DNA from: JAKLQR01 sp963753165
Lineage (GTDB): Bacteria > Nitrospirota > Thermodesulfovibrionia > Thermodesulfovibrionales > SM23-35
Assembly: GCA_963753165.1 (NCBI GenBank)
Contig: CAVWBP010000009.1
Location: 124,001 to 188,000 of the forward strand
Length of the DNA stretch: 64,000 bases
Direction of reading: 5' to 3'
Shown: positions 1 through 8,512 of the stretch, piece after piece
Position numbering within the stretch: the first letter of the stretch is position 1
Layout: the number at the start of each line of letters is the position of its first letter
Position numbers and translations under genes: made by a program
Notes under the pieces: generated by a model
Seen by the model: only the letters and a program-made list of their open reading frames with translations
Database searches by the model: none
What the model was told of the DNA's origin: nothing

Positions 1-137
1 GGTATCTGCTCGATATTCTCGGAGCCATGACATCAGAAAAGGTTGTCCTTGAACTGCAGGACCCGCTCAGCCCGGTTCTTGTGAGAGAGGATGGGAACGA
101 AAAGTATAAGAGTGTCATTATGCCGATGCGGATATAA
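1..137 (+). CDS. dnaN: DNA polymerase III beta clamp, C-terminal end (partial)
   Basis: The first 137 bases carry an open frame (from base 3) that ends with the residues PMRI and a TAA stop. The tail contains LLDIL and a VIMPMRI ending, which is the typical C-terminus of the sliding clamp. The clamp tethers DNA polymerase III to DNA. Only about 44 codons are visible; the rest lies upstream of the window. Position just before gyrB fits the common dnaA-dnaN-(recF)-gyrB origin-proximal order, but no recF lies between them here, only a 110-base gap. Confidence 0.9.
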   Translation, partial: YLLDILGAMTSEKVVLELQDPLSPVLVREDGNEKYKSVIMPMRI

Positions 138-247
138 CCTTGTTGTCGCGAACGCAGAAAAAAGATATCGGAGCATATGCGCTATGACCTGTGACTACAG
201 GGAATCACGCGAAGACCGGAGGGCATTGATACCTTAGGAGAAACAAG

Positions 248-2635
248 ATGGAGGATAAAACAATCGAAGAGAATTCTTATACCGCGGACGACATAAAGGT
301 ACTGAAAGGGCTTGATGCTGTCAAGAAACGGCCGGCCATGTATATCGGGTCGACAGGCATTGAAGGTCTGCATCACCTTGTCTATGAGGTGGTTGACAAC
401 AGCGTTGATGAAAGCCTTGCCGGACATTGCAAAACCATTGAGGTCATTATACACCTTGACGGAAGCTGTACGGTAAAAGACGACGGAAGGGGAATACCCA
501 CCCAGATTCATCCCGATGAAGGACGGTCAGCCGCTGAGGTAGTGCTCACCGAACTCCATGCAGGCGGCAAGTTTGAATCCAAGGCCTACCGGATATCAGG
601 AGGTCTTCACGGCGTTGGGGTATCTGTGGTGAACGCACTCTCTGAGTGGCTTGATGTCGAAATAAAACAGGACGGGAGCGTTTTTCAGCAGCATTATGCA
701 AGGGGAATACCCTCAGACCCCCTCACGGTCGTCGGCAAAACAAGGGGGAGGGGGACAAAGATTACCTTTAAACCTGATACTGCTATTTTCGAGATACTGG
801 ACTTCAGCTGGGATATCCTTACCCAGAGGCTGCGGGAACTGGCCTTTCTGAACAGGGGGCTCAAGATAACCCTGTCCGATGAACGGACGGGAAAGACAAA
901 AGAATTTCATTATGACGGTGGAATAGTATCTTTTGTCGAACACCTCAACAAAAATAAAACTCCTGTCCATCCCAAGCCGATATACTTTACAGGTGAAAAA
1001 GGGGACATTATCCTTGAAATAGCCATTCAATACAACGATGGATACGCAGAAACCATATATACCTTCGCGAATAATATCAACACAAAGGAAGGGGGCACTC
1101 ATCTCATAGGGCTTAAATCAGCCCTTACCCGAACGGTCAACAGCTATGCAACCTCTTCAGGTCTGCTGAAAAACGGTCATTCACTCTCCGGTGACGATGT
1201 GAGGGAGGGGCTCACCGCGGTGATAAGCGTGAAGCTGATGAACCCCCAGTTCGAGGGCCAGACGAAGATGAAGCTCGGCAACAGTGAAATAAAGGGTATC
1301 GTCGAATCCATTGTGAATGAAGCCCTGGGCACATACCTCGAAGAAAACCCCTCTGTTGCGAGGAAGATCGTTGAAAAGTCTCTCCAGGCGGCACGGGCCC
1401 GTGAAGCGGCGAGAAAGGCCAAGGAACTTACCAGGAGGAAGGGAGCATTCGAGGACACCGGACTGCCGGGCAAACTCGCTGACTGTTCCGAAAAAGACCC
1501 TGCAATGAGCGAATTGTTCATTGTCGAAGGTGATTCCGCAGGAGGCTCGGCAAAGCAGGGACGCGACAGGCGCATACAGGCCATTCTTCCTCTCAGGGGG
1601 AAGATCCTGAACGTTGAAAAGGCACGGTTTGACAAGATGCTCGGTTCCGAGGAGATCAAGATCCTGATAACGGCCCTCGGGACAGGAATAGGGCCGGAAG
1701 ATTTCGATATCTCAAAGATTCGTTACCACAGGGTTGTTCTGATGACCGATGCCGATGTTGACGGCGCACATATAAGGACCCTCCTGCTCACGTTCTTTTA
1801 CAGACAGATGCCCCTTGTGATCGAAAAAGGGTACCTCTACATTGCTCAGCCCCCTCTCTTTAAGGTAAAAAAGGGAAAGACGGAAAAATATATCCAGAAC
1901 GAGACCGAGATGCTGAACATGCTCTTTGAGCTTGCATCCGAAGAAATTGAGCTTACGATCAAGGGACAGACAGTGAAGGGAAAAACGCTTGTCCCCCACC
2001 TCAAAAGGCTTTACAGATTTGAAAAGCTGATAGAATGGTTCGACAGGAGAAGAAGAGACCCGAAACTCCTCCAGTTCATTCTCTTGTCGGGAGTGAACAA
2101 CGATACCTTAAAGGACAAGGGACAATTCGCAAGGGTTCTGGGGCTGATAAAAGAACACTATCAGAATATTCACATAGGAGAAATACAGCACGACGAAGAG
2201 CATCAGACCTATGGGGTTGAGACAAAAAGGCACAATTATAAACTGAAGATCAACACTCAGTTCCTGACTTCACCCGAGTTCAGAGAACTTGAAAATCTTT
2301 TTCAGATCGTGAAGGACCTGGGAGAGGCCCCTTATACAGTTATGACAAAAGACGGAGGCAAAGGAATAAAGACGAGCAAGGAACTACTCGAAACCATACT
2401 TGCCGCAGCCAAAAAGGGGCTCAGTATACAGAGATATAAGGGGCTGGGAGAGATGAACCCCCATCAGCTCTGGGAGACGACTATGGACCCTGACAAGAGG
2501 ACCCTGTTACAGGTCACCATTCAGGATTCGGTTGAGTCTGACAGTATCTTTACTATACTTATGGGCGATCAGGTAGAGCCCAGAAAGGAATTTATTACAA
2601 CCCATGCACTCGAAGCACGAAATATTGATATCTAA
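248..2635 (+). CDS. gyrB: DNA gyrase subunit B
   Basis: GyrB is the ATPase and TOPRIM-bearing subunit of gyrase, which introduces negative supercoils with GyrA. The 795-residue protein starts behind an AGGAG site and shows the GHKL ATPase motifs (EVVDNSVDE, DDGRGIP, GGLHGVG), then the TOPRIM signature EGDSAGGSAKQGRDR, the metal-binding DADVDGAHIRTLL, and the C-terminal QRYKGLGEMNP. It is longer than the roughly 640-residue Gram-positive form and carries the extra domain (about residues 560-720) inserted in the TOPRIM region that many Gram-negative GyrB proteins have. No gyrA follows; the next gene is a lipoprotein whose start overlaps the gyrB end. Confidence 0.98.
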   Translation: MEDKTIEENSYTADDIKVLKGLDAVKKRPAMYIGSTGIEGLHHLVYEVVDNSVDESLAGHCKTIEVIIHLDGSCTVKDDGRGIPTQIHPDEGRSAAEVVLTELHAGGKFESKAYRISGGLHGVGVSVVNALSEWLDVEIKQDGSVFQQHYARGIPSDPLTVVGKTRGRGTKITFKPDTAIFEILDFSWDILTQRLRELAFLNRGLKITLSDERTGKTKEFHYDGGIVSFVEHLNKNKTPVHPKPIYFTGEKGDIILEIAIQYNDGYAETIYTFANNINTKEGGTHLIGLKSALTRTVNSYATSSGLLKNGHSLSGDDVREGLTAVISVKLMNPQFEGQTKMKLGNSEIKGIVESIVNEALGTYLEENPSVARKIVEKSLQAARAREAARKAKELTRRKGAFEDTGLPGKLADCSEKDPAMSELFIVEGDSAGGSAKQGRDRRIQAILPLRGKILNVEKARFDKMLGSEEIKILITALGTGIGPEDFDISKIRYHRVVLMTDADVDGAHIRTLLLTFFYRQMPLVIEKGYLYIAQPPLFKVKKGKTEKYIQNETEMLNMLFELASEEIELTIKGQTVKGKTLVPHLKRLYRFEKLIEWFDRRRRDPKLLQFILLSGVNNDTLKDKGQFARVLGLIKEHYQNIHIGEIQHDEEHQTYGVETKRHNYKLKINTQFLTSPEFRELENLFQIVKDLGEAPYTVMTKDGGKGIKTSKELLETILAAAKKGLSIQRYKGLGEMNPHQLWETTMDPDKRTLLQVTIQDSVESDSIFTILMGDQVEPRKEFITTHALEARNIDI

Positions 2636-3069
2636 AAACACAGGCGTCTCTTTTCTTTTGATCTTTATGCTGGTTTTACTGTTCTTCCCTGTTGCTTGCG
2701 GGAAGAAAGAGGTAAAACCGGTCACGCAGGAGTCAAAGACAGCGCAGGAGGCATTTGAGCTCGCAGAGGCGATAAAGAAGGCGTATGAAGAAAAGGACAA
2801 ATCTGCCCTCGAGGAGAATACGACAGCAGATGGCTACCGCGAACTTATCGGCGCAATCAAAAGTTTTGACCGCGCAGAACTTGCTCTTCACTCCTACCTG
2901 GGTAGAAATCAAAGATTCATCGGTTTCCCTGAATATCTCGTGGAAAGGCGCCTGGACGGTCAGGGGAACAGTCACAAACGAAAGCGGTCTCGCTGTCTTT
3001 GTGCTGGAGGGAAGTCCTCTCAAACTTTCCAAAATACTGCGGGAAAACCCTTTCCGCCAGCCTGAGTAA
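2604..3069 (+). CDS. Small lipoprotein of unknown function, interrupted by a +1 frameshift
   Basis: The frame starting at 2604 overlaps the end of gyrB and encodes a signal peptide with a lipobox-like PVAC, so an outer- or inner-membrane lipoprotein is expected. After about residue 95 (AELAL) this frame turns into low-complexity basic sequence, while the next frame continues smoothly as FTPTWVEIKDSSVSL...NPFRQPE to a TAA at 3067. Removing one base near 2886 gives one protein of about 155 residues with an N-terminal helical part and a C-terminal beta-rich part. I do not recognise a named family. The break may be a sequence error or a real mutation. The frame at 2785-3069 alone has no convincing start. 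Confidence 0.6.
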
Positions 3070-3163
3070 GAAAAAGATTTGACAAATACTCTGTGAATAC
3101 TTTATCGTAAATTTATTCAAGCACGAAGTTTGAGTATTTACACACGGATTTTAATCAGTATTG

Positions 3164-3210
3164 AGCCATGAAGGTTGTCACCAGAAGGTGGCGGGACGCA
3201 TGGCTTTTTT
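3164..3210 (+). promoter_or_regulatory. Terminator-like hairpin, copy 1 of a tandem pair
   Basis: GCCATG near the 5' side pairs with CATGGC on the 3' side; inside, TCACC pairs with GGTGg around an AGAA loop. The stem ends directly in TTTTTT. The sequence order AGCCATGAAGG, then ACC..AAGGTG, then TGGCTTTTTT is repeated 102 bases downstream, so the two are homologous. It could be a terminator after the lipoprotein gene, an attenuator, or a riboswitch expression platform. Confidence 0.55.
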
Positions 3211-3265
3211 GTTTTGATTCCATACATGCACTAAGAACAATTTAATTTCTCATTAAAAGACAATA

Positions 3266-3311
3266 AGCCACGAAGGCACACACCGTGAAGGTGTCCTTTT
3301 GTGGCTTTTTT
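3266..3311 (+). promoter_or_regulatory. Terminator-like hairpin, copy 2, just upstream of the methyltransferase ribosome site
   Basis: AGCCACGAAGG on the 5' side pairs with CCTTTTGTGGCT on the 3' side and ACACC pairs with GGTGT around a GTGA loop, giving a long nearly perfect stem followed by a T-run. It ends five bases before the GGAGG site of the gene starting at 3325. Such a hairpin would stop most transcription entering from upstream unless it is regulated, which suggests an attenuator controlling the TonB locus. It resembles copy 1 in both sequence and layout. Confidence 0.55.
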
Positions 3312-3324
3312 ATTTGGAGGATTC

Positions 3325-4038
3325 ATGGGAGATGCTTTCTGTACACATGCTGGTGATGTTGCATACTGGGACGGCTATTCCCAATGGTACAAGTTGTGGT
3401 TCGAACATAACAATTATCACGATGAGGTGTTGGAAACCCTCATGGAAATGGTAAAGCCGGGATGGAAGGTTCTTGACGTCGGAGCAGGGAATGGCGTTCT
3501 CTCTTTGCCGTTATGCGCGATTGGATGCGAGGTCAGCGCTCTCGAACCGTCCGCCGGTATGAGAAAACTCCTCTATAAGGAAGCATACAGACGGGGCATT
3601 GATTGGATAAGGGTCGATAATCGCAGATGGGAAGAATTTCATGATTTCTCTGCTGAATTTGATCTTATCATAGCGTGCAACAGCCTTCATCTGATGCCTC
3701 TGGGGACAGATCATTCATTGAAAAAAATATTTTCTCTTAAACCCATGAATGTCTTTGTCGTAAGCGAGATACCATTGGAGAATTCGAAAAGACAAATTCT
3801 TTTCGATGATTACGCCAGAGCATTTACAAAAAAGAAAGCGAGAGAAAGCTCTTTTGCGTATCATTCCATTGCGGAAGCAATGGAACACTGGTCTTACAAG
3901 AACAGGAGGGCGCCCGATCCCTGCGAGGAGAGGGAAATCAGAACAAAACTCATCTGGAAACATAACCATTTCTGGATGCAGGACATGGCTTCCGTGCACA
4001 TGTACTGGTGGACCCGGCATGCCGAGTATGAAGCATAA
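3325..4038 (+). CDS. Class I SAM-dependent methyltransferase at the head of the TonB operon
   Basis: The protein has the SAM-binding Rossmann motif VLDVGAGNGVLSLPL (motif I), followed by an acidic loop EPSAGM and the motif IV-like FDLIIACNSLHLM. I place the start at 3325, because GGAGG lies four bases upstream and the longer reading begins inside the hairpin. About 237 residues. Its end overlaps the start of tonB, so the two are translationally coupled and belong to one operon with exbBD. The substrate is unknown. Its place at the head of a TonB uptake operon suggests modification of a metal carrier or a regulatory role, but that is inference only. Confidence 0.8.
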   Translation: MGDAFCTHAGDVAYWDGYSQWYKLWFEHNNYHDEVLETLMEMVKPGWKVLDVGAGNGVLSLPLCAIGCEVSALEPSAGMRKLLYKEAYRRGIDWIRVDNRRWEEFHDFSAEFDLIIACNSLHLMPLGTDHSLKKIFSLKPMNVFVVSEIPLENSKRQILFDDYARAFTKKKARESSFAYHSIAEAMEHWSYKNRRAPDPCEEREIRTKLIWKHNHFWMQDMASVHMYWWTRHAEYEA

Positions 4039-4717
4039 CCCCGGTATTATTCTTTCTGGAATCTGTCACATTCTTATCCTTGCGATTCCGGTTTCTTTTG
4101 CGGTGGTGCAGAAATATAAAGAGGTGGAGATGTTTGTAATAACGGACGAAAAGCCATTAATACAGAAGCATACTGTTCAAAAGAAAGATCAGGCAGAAGA
4201 GGTGAAAAAGGAAATTATCAAGGAAATGACACCTGCAGAAAAACCGCAGAGGATTGAAGAAAGAATACCGGCAAAAGAAGAGATGATTAGGTCTGTTGCC
4301 GCTCAAGAAAAGGAAAAAACTGCCATAGTGCCTCTGGAAGCTGTTAACCCTCCGCAGCCTGTGGCGCAGGAGACTGTTTCTGCACCACAGGTTTTTTCAT
4401 CTCAAGACATCTCAATCCCCAGGGATGTTGAATTCGGTACCGCAACAGGTCCCAAATTTCTCCATAAAGAGATGCCCGTATACCCGCTTGTGGCAAGAAG
4501 GCTGAACAAAGAAGGGAGCGTTGTCTTCAGGCTCACCATTGATAGCGCGGGAAAACTTATAAATATAGAAGTCATGGAAAATGCAGGATACGGTTTCACA
4601 GAGGCGGCAAGAGAAGCGGTCCAAAAATCCACATTCATGCCGGCAAAAAGGGATGGCAGGTCGGTCGCTTGCCGTGCACTTTTGCCAATAAGATTTAAGA
4701 TTGGGAGGGATTTATGA
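4028..4717 (+). CDS. tonB: TonB energy-transducing protein
   Basis: TonB links the inner-membrane proton-driven ExbB/ExbD motor to outer-membrane receptors. From the ATG at 4028 (overlapping the methyltransferase stop) the 229-residue protein has one N-terminal membrane segment (GIILSGICHILILAIP), a Lys/Glu/Pro-rich periplasmic linker, and a C-terminal TonB domain with YPLVARRLNKEGSVVFRLTID and FTEAAREAVQKSTFMPA. Its stop overlaps the exbB start by four bases. A second TonB-like gene lies at 28058-28876, so this one is probably dedicated to the receptor at 5811. Confidence 0.9.
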   Translation: MKHNPGIILSGICHILILAIPVSFAVVQKYKEVEMFVITDEKPLIQKHTVQKKDQAEEVKKEIIKEMTPAEKPQRIEERIPAKEEMIRSVAAQEKEKTAIVPLEAVNPPQPVAQETVSAPQVFSSQDISIPRDVEFGTATGPKFLHKEMPVYPLVARRLNKEGSVVFRLTIDSAGKLINIEVMENAGYGFTEAAREAVQKSTFMPAKRDGRSVACRALLPIRFKIGRDL

Positions 4718-5256
4718 TTGAATTTTTCCTGAAGGGCGGTTTTTTGATGTATCCCATTTTGCTCTGTTCCCTTGCCGGACTTGCAGTCTTAATCAATAAA
4801 TTTTTGCAATACAAAAGGATTTTGAAAGAGATGGACACGCCGTTAAAGGAAATACCGGTTGCTCAACCGACTCTCATGGTTCCTATAGTAAAAGCGCTGG
4901 AAAATGGAGCCAATGAAAAGGAACTGTCGATCATTGGAACACGGCAGGTGAGAGAGATTGAAAAAGGCTTGAGTTGGCTGGGATTGATTGCAACAATCGC
5001 ACCTCTGCTGGGGCTTACCGGTACAGTGACGGGCATGATCAAGGCCTTCATGGTCATAGCGAACACTACCAGTGCAAATCCATCAATGCTTGCCGGAGGT
5101 ATATGGGAGGCCCTTATTACCACAGCAGCAGGGCTTTTAGTAGCGATTCCTATCCATGTCGGACATCATTATCTTGAAAAACAGGCTGATGACATTGCCT
5201 TCATGATGAAAGAGACAACAATGAGCCTTTCCATGAGGGGAAAAAATGGAATTTGA
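4714..5256 (+). CDS. exbB: ExbB / MotA-TolQ family proton channel
   Basis: ExbB forms the pentameric inner-membrane stator of the TonB energising complex. The 180-residue protein has an N-terminal membrane helix (MYPILLCSLAGLAVLINKF) and two further helices around LSWLGLIATIAPLLGLTGTVTGM and ALITTAAGLLVAIP, the latter pair being the MotA/TolQ/ExbB domain signature. It overlaps tonB by ATGA and overlaps exbD by 11 bases, so translation is coupled. It is shorter than enteric ExbB (about 240 residues), as is common in dedicated systems. Confidence 0.93.
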   Translation: MIEFFLKGGFLMYPILLCSLAGLAVLINKFLQYKRILKEMDTPLKEIPVAQPTLMVPIVKALENGANEKELSIIGTRQVREIEKGLSWLGLIATIAPLLGLTGTVTGMIKAFMVIANTTSANPSMLAGGIWEALITTAAGLLVAIPIHVGHHYLEKQADDIAFMMKETTMSLSMRGKNGI

Positions 5257-5644
5257 ACGGAGAAGACATAATCATGCGCATATGAATATAGCTCCACTGG
5301 TAGATGTTGTATTTCTCCTTCTTTTGTTTTTTATGCTCACGTCGCATTTTGTCCAGGAGCCTTCCATAAAAATAAAGCTGCCGGATTCTCAGACGGCCGA
5401 AACAACAACAGAAACTGAGCGGACCATCATGGTGACAAAAACCGGTGAGATCTACTTCATGGACAAGCGCGTTGATCTCGAAAACCTCAGGATGGCTATC
5501 CAGGAAACCGGGATCAGCAATAAGAGTGAATTTCTGCGCATCAAATCAGATAAGGAGGCAGACGTCGGGCTGCTCGTAAGTGTGATTGATGAAGTGAAAC
5601 TTGCAGGGGTCACGAATTTCAGCATTGTGACAAAGAGGAGGTGA
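5246..5644 (+). CDS. exbD: ExbD biopolymer transport protein
   Basis: ExbD is the single-pass partner of ExbB and carries the protonated aspartate. The 132-residue protein has a short cytoplasmic basic N-terminus, then a membrane helix beginning NIAPLVDVVFLLLLFFML with the expected Asp (VDVVF), and a periplasmic domain ending ITNFSIVTKRR-like. It overlaps the end of exbB. A 166-base gap with two hairpins separates it from the receptor gene on the same strand. Confidence 0.93.
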   Translation: MEFERRRHNHAHMNIAPLVDVVFLLLLFFMLTSHFVQEPSIKIKLPDSQTAETTTETERTIMVTKTGEIYFMDKRVDLENLRMAIQETGISNKSEFLRIKSDKEADVGLLVSVIDEVKLAGVTNFSIVTKRR

Positions 5645-5690
5645 AGCAATTTCAGAGTTGAGAAATTAGATTTACCATTGAATGAAATCA

Positions 5691-5783
5691 GGGCAGGGAT
5701 GACCTTTGGCGGGAACTCCCTGCCCCGGAGGGCAACAGGATAATTAACCATCACCCCGTTTCATTTTATCAGAAGGGGGGTGA
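5691..5783 (+). promoter_or_regulatory. Two hairpins in the exbD to receptor gap
   Basis: GGGCAGGGA at 5691 pairs exactly with TCCCTGCCC ending at 5725. TCACCCC at 5751 pairs exactly with GGGGTGA ending at 5783. The second lies about 15 bases before the ribosome site (GGAGGG) of the receptor. No T-run follows either stem, so they are not typical terminators. They may adjust receptor expression relative to exbBD or protect processed RNA ends. Confidence 0.4.
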
Positions 5784-5810
5784 AAACAAAAGATTGAAGG
5801 AGGGAAATAT

Positions 5811-7634
5811 ATGGTTGTCAGGATATTGATTCTGGTTGTTTTATTGCTATTTACTTCAACGGCTTTTGCAGAAAATCAGGAGAAAGATGCAAAGCTTGAA
5901 GAGATTATTGTAACTGCTACAAAAACACCTCACACCTTAGAAGATGTGCCTGTTGAAACAACCCTGATAACAAAGGAGGAGATAGAAAATTCCGATGCGA
6001 AGAATGTTTCTGAAATTCTGAGGAATATCCCCGGATTTTATATTCAGGGCGAAAATGTCCCAGGCTCATCAGCATGGAGATCGAGCCTGAGGGGTTTTAG
6101 CTTTGACAGCGGCTACGGGCTTATCCTCATCAATGGAGAGAGGGTTTTGGGCGGAGCAATGGGGGAATACGGGGTAAGTCTCAACCAGATACCGGTTGAC
6201 ATGATTGAAAGGATAGAGATAGTCAAAGGGCCCGCATCAGTCCTTTATGGAAGCGATGCGATGGCTGGGGTGGTAAACATCATTACGAAACCCGTCCCTG
6301 AAACACCGCTTTTCACAGTAAGCGGCGGATACGGATCTTATGACACCTCATCGGCGAATATCGCATATGGACAGAAAATTAATAAATTCGGATTTCTCGT
6401 CAGCGCGCAAAGAGAGACTGCTGAAAGAGGCCGTTATGGCGCATCGGAAGACGATTTCAGGGGAGAATATGTACTGACAAAACTATCGTATGATATTTCT
6501 GAGAAAGCGCTCCTCTCCCTCGGGATCAACTATGACCATTTACAATGGACATACCAGAACGATGAAAAGCTCAGGTTCAGTCCCGCTTTTGAAATATTGC
6601 TCCCGGATACATCTGTCCTGAAAATCAAAGGGTACTGGTACAGGCTGAACATGGACAGTTTTTCCCCTGGATATACCCGCCGTTTTGGTGATATCAGCTA
6701 TACACAGGCAGAGGTTCAATACACAAAACCTATTGGAAACACTCAACTCGTTACCGCAGGGGGAGAGTATCTTCAGAGAGACATAAATGCAAGTTTTGCA
6801 GACAAAAGAGATACTTTTCAGAGTCTCTATCTTCAGGACGAAATAAATCTGAAACCTTTTGATATTGTCATCGGAGGCAGGCTCGATGACAATTCCCTCT
6901 ACGGCGCTGAATTGAACCCCAAAGCGAGCGTTCTGTGGGAGGCTGCAGCCAATACCCGCATCAGGGCGTCAATCGGCAGAGCATTCAAATCACCAACCAT
7001 ACGTCAGCTTTATGTATCTTTCAAGCACGGCAATTGGTGGAATAAGCCCAATGAGGATTTGGATCCGGAGGTGTCATGGGGCTATTCTGCCGGTATTGAG
7101 CATAGAGTGTTCAAAGGGCTGTCTGCGAATCTGAGCGTATTCAGAAATGACGTAAAGGATATCATTGTCGCAGTCGATACATCTGAAGAAATAAACGGCA
7201 CACCGGTAAGAACCTGGAAGAATGTGAGGAAGGCATGCACTCAGGGAGCGGAATTAGGGATAAAAGCCTCTGTTCTGGATAATCTTCTGGTGAATCTCGG
7301 GTATACATACCTCGACACGGAAAATAAGGAGACGGGGAAAGAGCTTCCCTATAACCCGCATCATACTGCGAGCATCGGCATGGATTACGAGCTCAAACCA
7401 TGGAGAATGTCTTTTCACTGGATCACAAACTACATTTCTGAGGTATATACCGATGAGGCGAACACAAAAAAGATAAAGGACTATTCTCTTTCAAACCTCA
7501 GGATCATAAAAGAGATAACGAAAGATATCAGTGTTTCGATGGATGTGGACAATATTTTCGAATCTGATTACGGAGAGCCGGACAAAGAATGGCTTGGCAG
7601 GGTGATATTCGGGAAACTAATGATTAAAATCTAA
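5811..7634 (+). CDS. TonB-dependent outer-membrane receptor
   Basis: This is a ligand-gated beta-barrel for uptake of scarce solutes. The 607-residue protein has a cleavable signal peptide (LLLFTSTAFA), a TonB box-like EEIIVTATKT, a plug domain (SEILRNIPGFYIQ, IERIEIVKGPASVLYGSDAMAGVVNIIT) and a barrel ending in an aromatic-poor LMIKI strand. The start is supported by GGAGGG eight bases upstream. The size and plug are like those of BtuB/CirA-type receptors. The substrate cannot be read from sequence. The following DUF4198 and NikL-like genes suggest nickel or cobalt. Confidence 0.93.
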   Translation: MVVRILILVVLLLFTSTAFAENQEKDAKLEEIIVTATKTPHTLEDVPVETTLITKEEIENSDAKNVSEILRNIPGFYIQGENVPGSSAWRSSLRGFSFDSGYGLILINGERVLGGAMGEYGVSLNQIPVDMIERIEIVKGPASVLYGSDAMAGVVNIITKPVPETPLFTVSGGYGSYDTSSANIAYGQKINKFGFLVSAQRETAERGRYGASEDDFRGEYVLTKLSYDISEKALLSLGINYDHLQWTYQNDEKLRFSPAFEILLPDTSVLKIKGYWYRLNMDSFSPGYTRRFGDISYTQAEVQYTKPIGNTQLVTAGGEYLQRDINASFADKRDTFQSLYLQDEINLKPFDIVIGGRLDDNSLYGAELNPKASVLWEAAANTRIRASIGRAFKSPTIRQLYVSFKHGNWWNKPNEDLDPEVSWGYSAGIEHRVFKGLSANLSVFRNDVKDIIVAVDTSEEINGTPVRTWKNVRKACTQGAELGIKASVLDNLLVNLGYTYLDTENKETGKELPYNPHHTASIGMDYELKPWRMSFHWITNYISEVYTDEANTKKIKDYSLSNLRIIKEITKDISVSMDVDNIFESDYGEPDKEWLGRVIFGKLMIKI

Positions 7635-7652
7635 AAAGGAGCAGCTAGTATT

Positions 7653-7782
7653 ATGAGAAAAAACAGACGTAAATTCTCTTTGAAGTATCTTGTTGGTATT
7701 TGTTTGTTTCTCTGTCAATTCTCACCTGGCGATGGCTCACGATATAGCGCTCACCTTTAAAGTAGCTGGAGAGCCTAAATAG
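7653..7782 (+). pseudogene. Possible short exported peptide or truncated DUF4198 copy, frameshifted
   Basis: An ATG at 7653 behind AGGAG opens a signal-peptide-like stretch (MRKNRRKF...LVGICLFLC). In this frame it ends with SPGDGSRYSAHL. One base later, the next frame reads SHLAMAHDIALTFKVAGEPK and stops at 7780. A +1 shift would therefore give a signal peptide with an AMA cleavage site and a 14-residue remainder. The HD start of the mature part recalls DUF4198 proteins such as the neighbour, so it may be a truncated duplicate. Evidence is weak. Confidence 0.3.
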
Positions 7783-7803
7783 AGAACACGGAGGGATCAA
7801 AGC

Positions 7804-8512
7804 ATGCAAAAGAAAGTTTTTTCAGCCATAGTTCTTGTCTTGCTGTTCACTCAGGCAGCCTTTGCCCATCATCTCTGGATCGAGAAAGAAGGAAATGTAT
7901 TTAAAGTATTATGGGGCCATCCACCGGAGATAAACCCTTATGACCCTGAAAAGTTGAAAGAGGTAAAGGCGTTTGACAATAAGGGAAAAGAGACAGAAGT
8001 AGAAAGAAAAAATGACAAGGAAATGGTTTATATATCATCAAAGGCTGATGATTTCGATGATGATTGTTTCCTTGGAAGGCGGTTATCTTGTCACCACACC
8101 TGATGGAAAAAAGAGGCTCACAAAAAGAGAGGCTGCCAAGGCAGGTCTTCAGGTAGTAGACGCAGTTTATTCTTCACAATTTGCCAAGGGTTTGTTTGCC
8201 TACAGCAACAGTATCGCAAAGCCTTCAGGATTAAGATTCGAGATTGTGCCACTAAAGAATCCCTATAAATTAAAACCGAACGAGATTCTGCCTGTCAGGA
8301 TATACTTTGACGGGAAACCGCTTGAAGGAGCAACAGTCGAAGCAGGCAACCACGCGGAGGCGGGCAAGACGGATAAAGAGGGGAATTACAGTCTGAAAGT
8401 GCCGGAAAAAGGCATGCAGATTATCCTGGCAAAATACAGGATTCCAACAAAAGATAACCCTGATGCCGATTATTTGTCCTATACTACAGTGCTTACCTTT
8501 GAGGTGAAATGA
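7804..8512 (+). CDS. DUF4198 / NikK-like periplasmic protein, +1 frameshift inside
   Basis: The N-terminal frame encodes a signal peptide ending AAFA followed by HHLWIEKEGNVFKVLWGHPP, the typical start of DUF4198 proteins, which are associated with nickel/cobalt uptake (NikK-like). Near 8045 it runs into a premature stop, while the next frame continues as ISMMIVSLEGGYLVTTPDGKK and on to VLTFEVK. Removing one base in the GATGATTTC stretch joins them into about 235 residues. The C-terminal half has an Ig/carboxypeptidase-regulatory-like fold region (DGKPLEGATVEAG...TDKEGNYSLKVP). The end overlaps the next gene by four bases. Confidence 0.7.

Noticed and set aside
1..247. Origin of replication between dnaN and gyrB
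   Set aside because: The 110-base gap shows no DnaA-box cluster; the origin is expected next to dnaA, which is outside the window.
3164..3210. Resemblance of GGCGGGACGCATGGC to the c-di-GMP (GEMM) riboswitch core
   Set aside because: The GGGACGCA part is similar, but the conserved GCAAACC-type strand and the second hairpin are lacking, and homologous copy 2 does not contain GGGACGCA at all.
3164..3311. Cobalamin riboswitch for the TonB receptor
   Set aside because: No convincing B12 box (AGCCAGGAGACCTGCC-like) or large aptamer; the elements are under 50 bases each.
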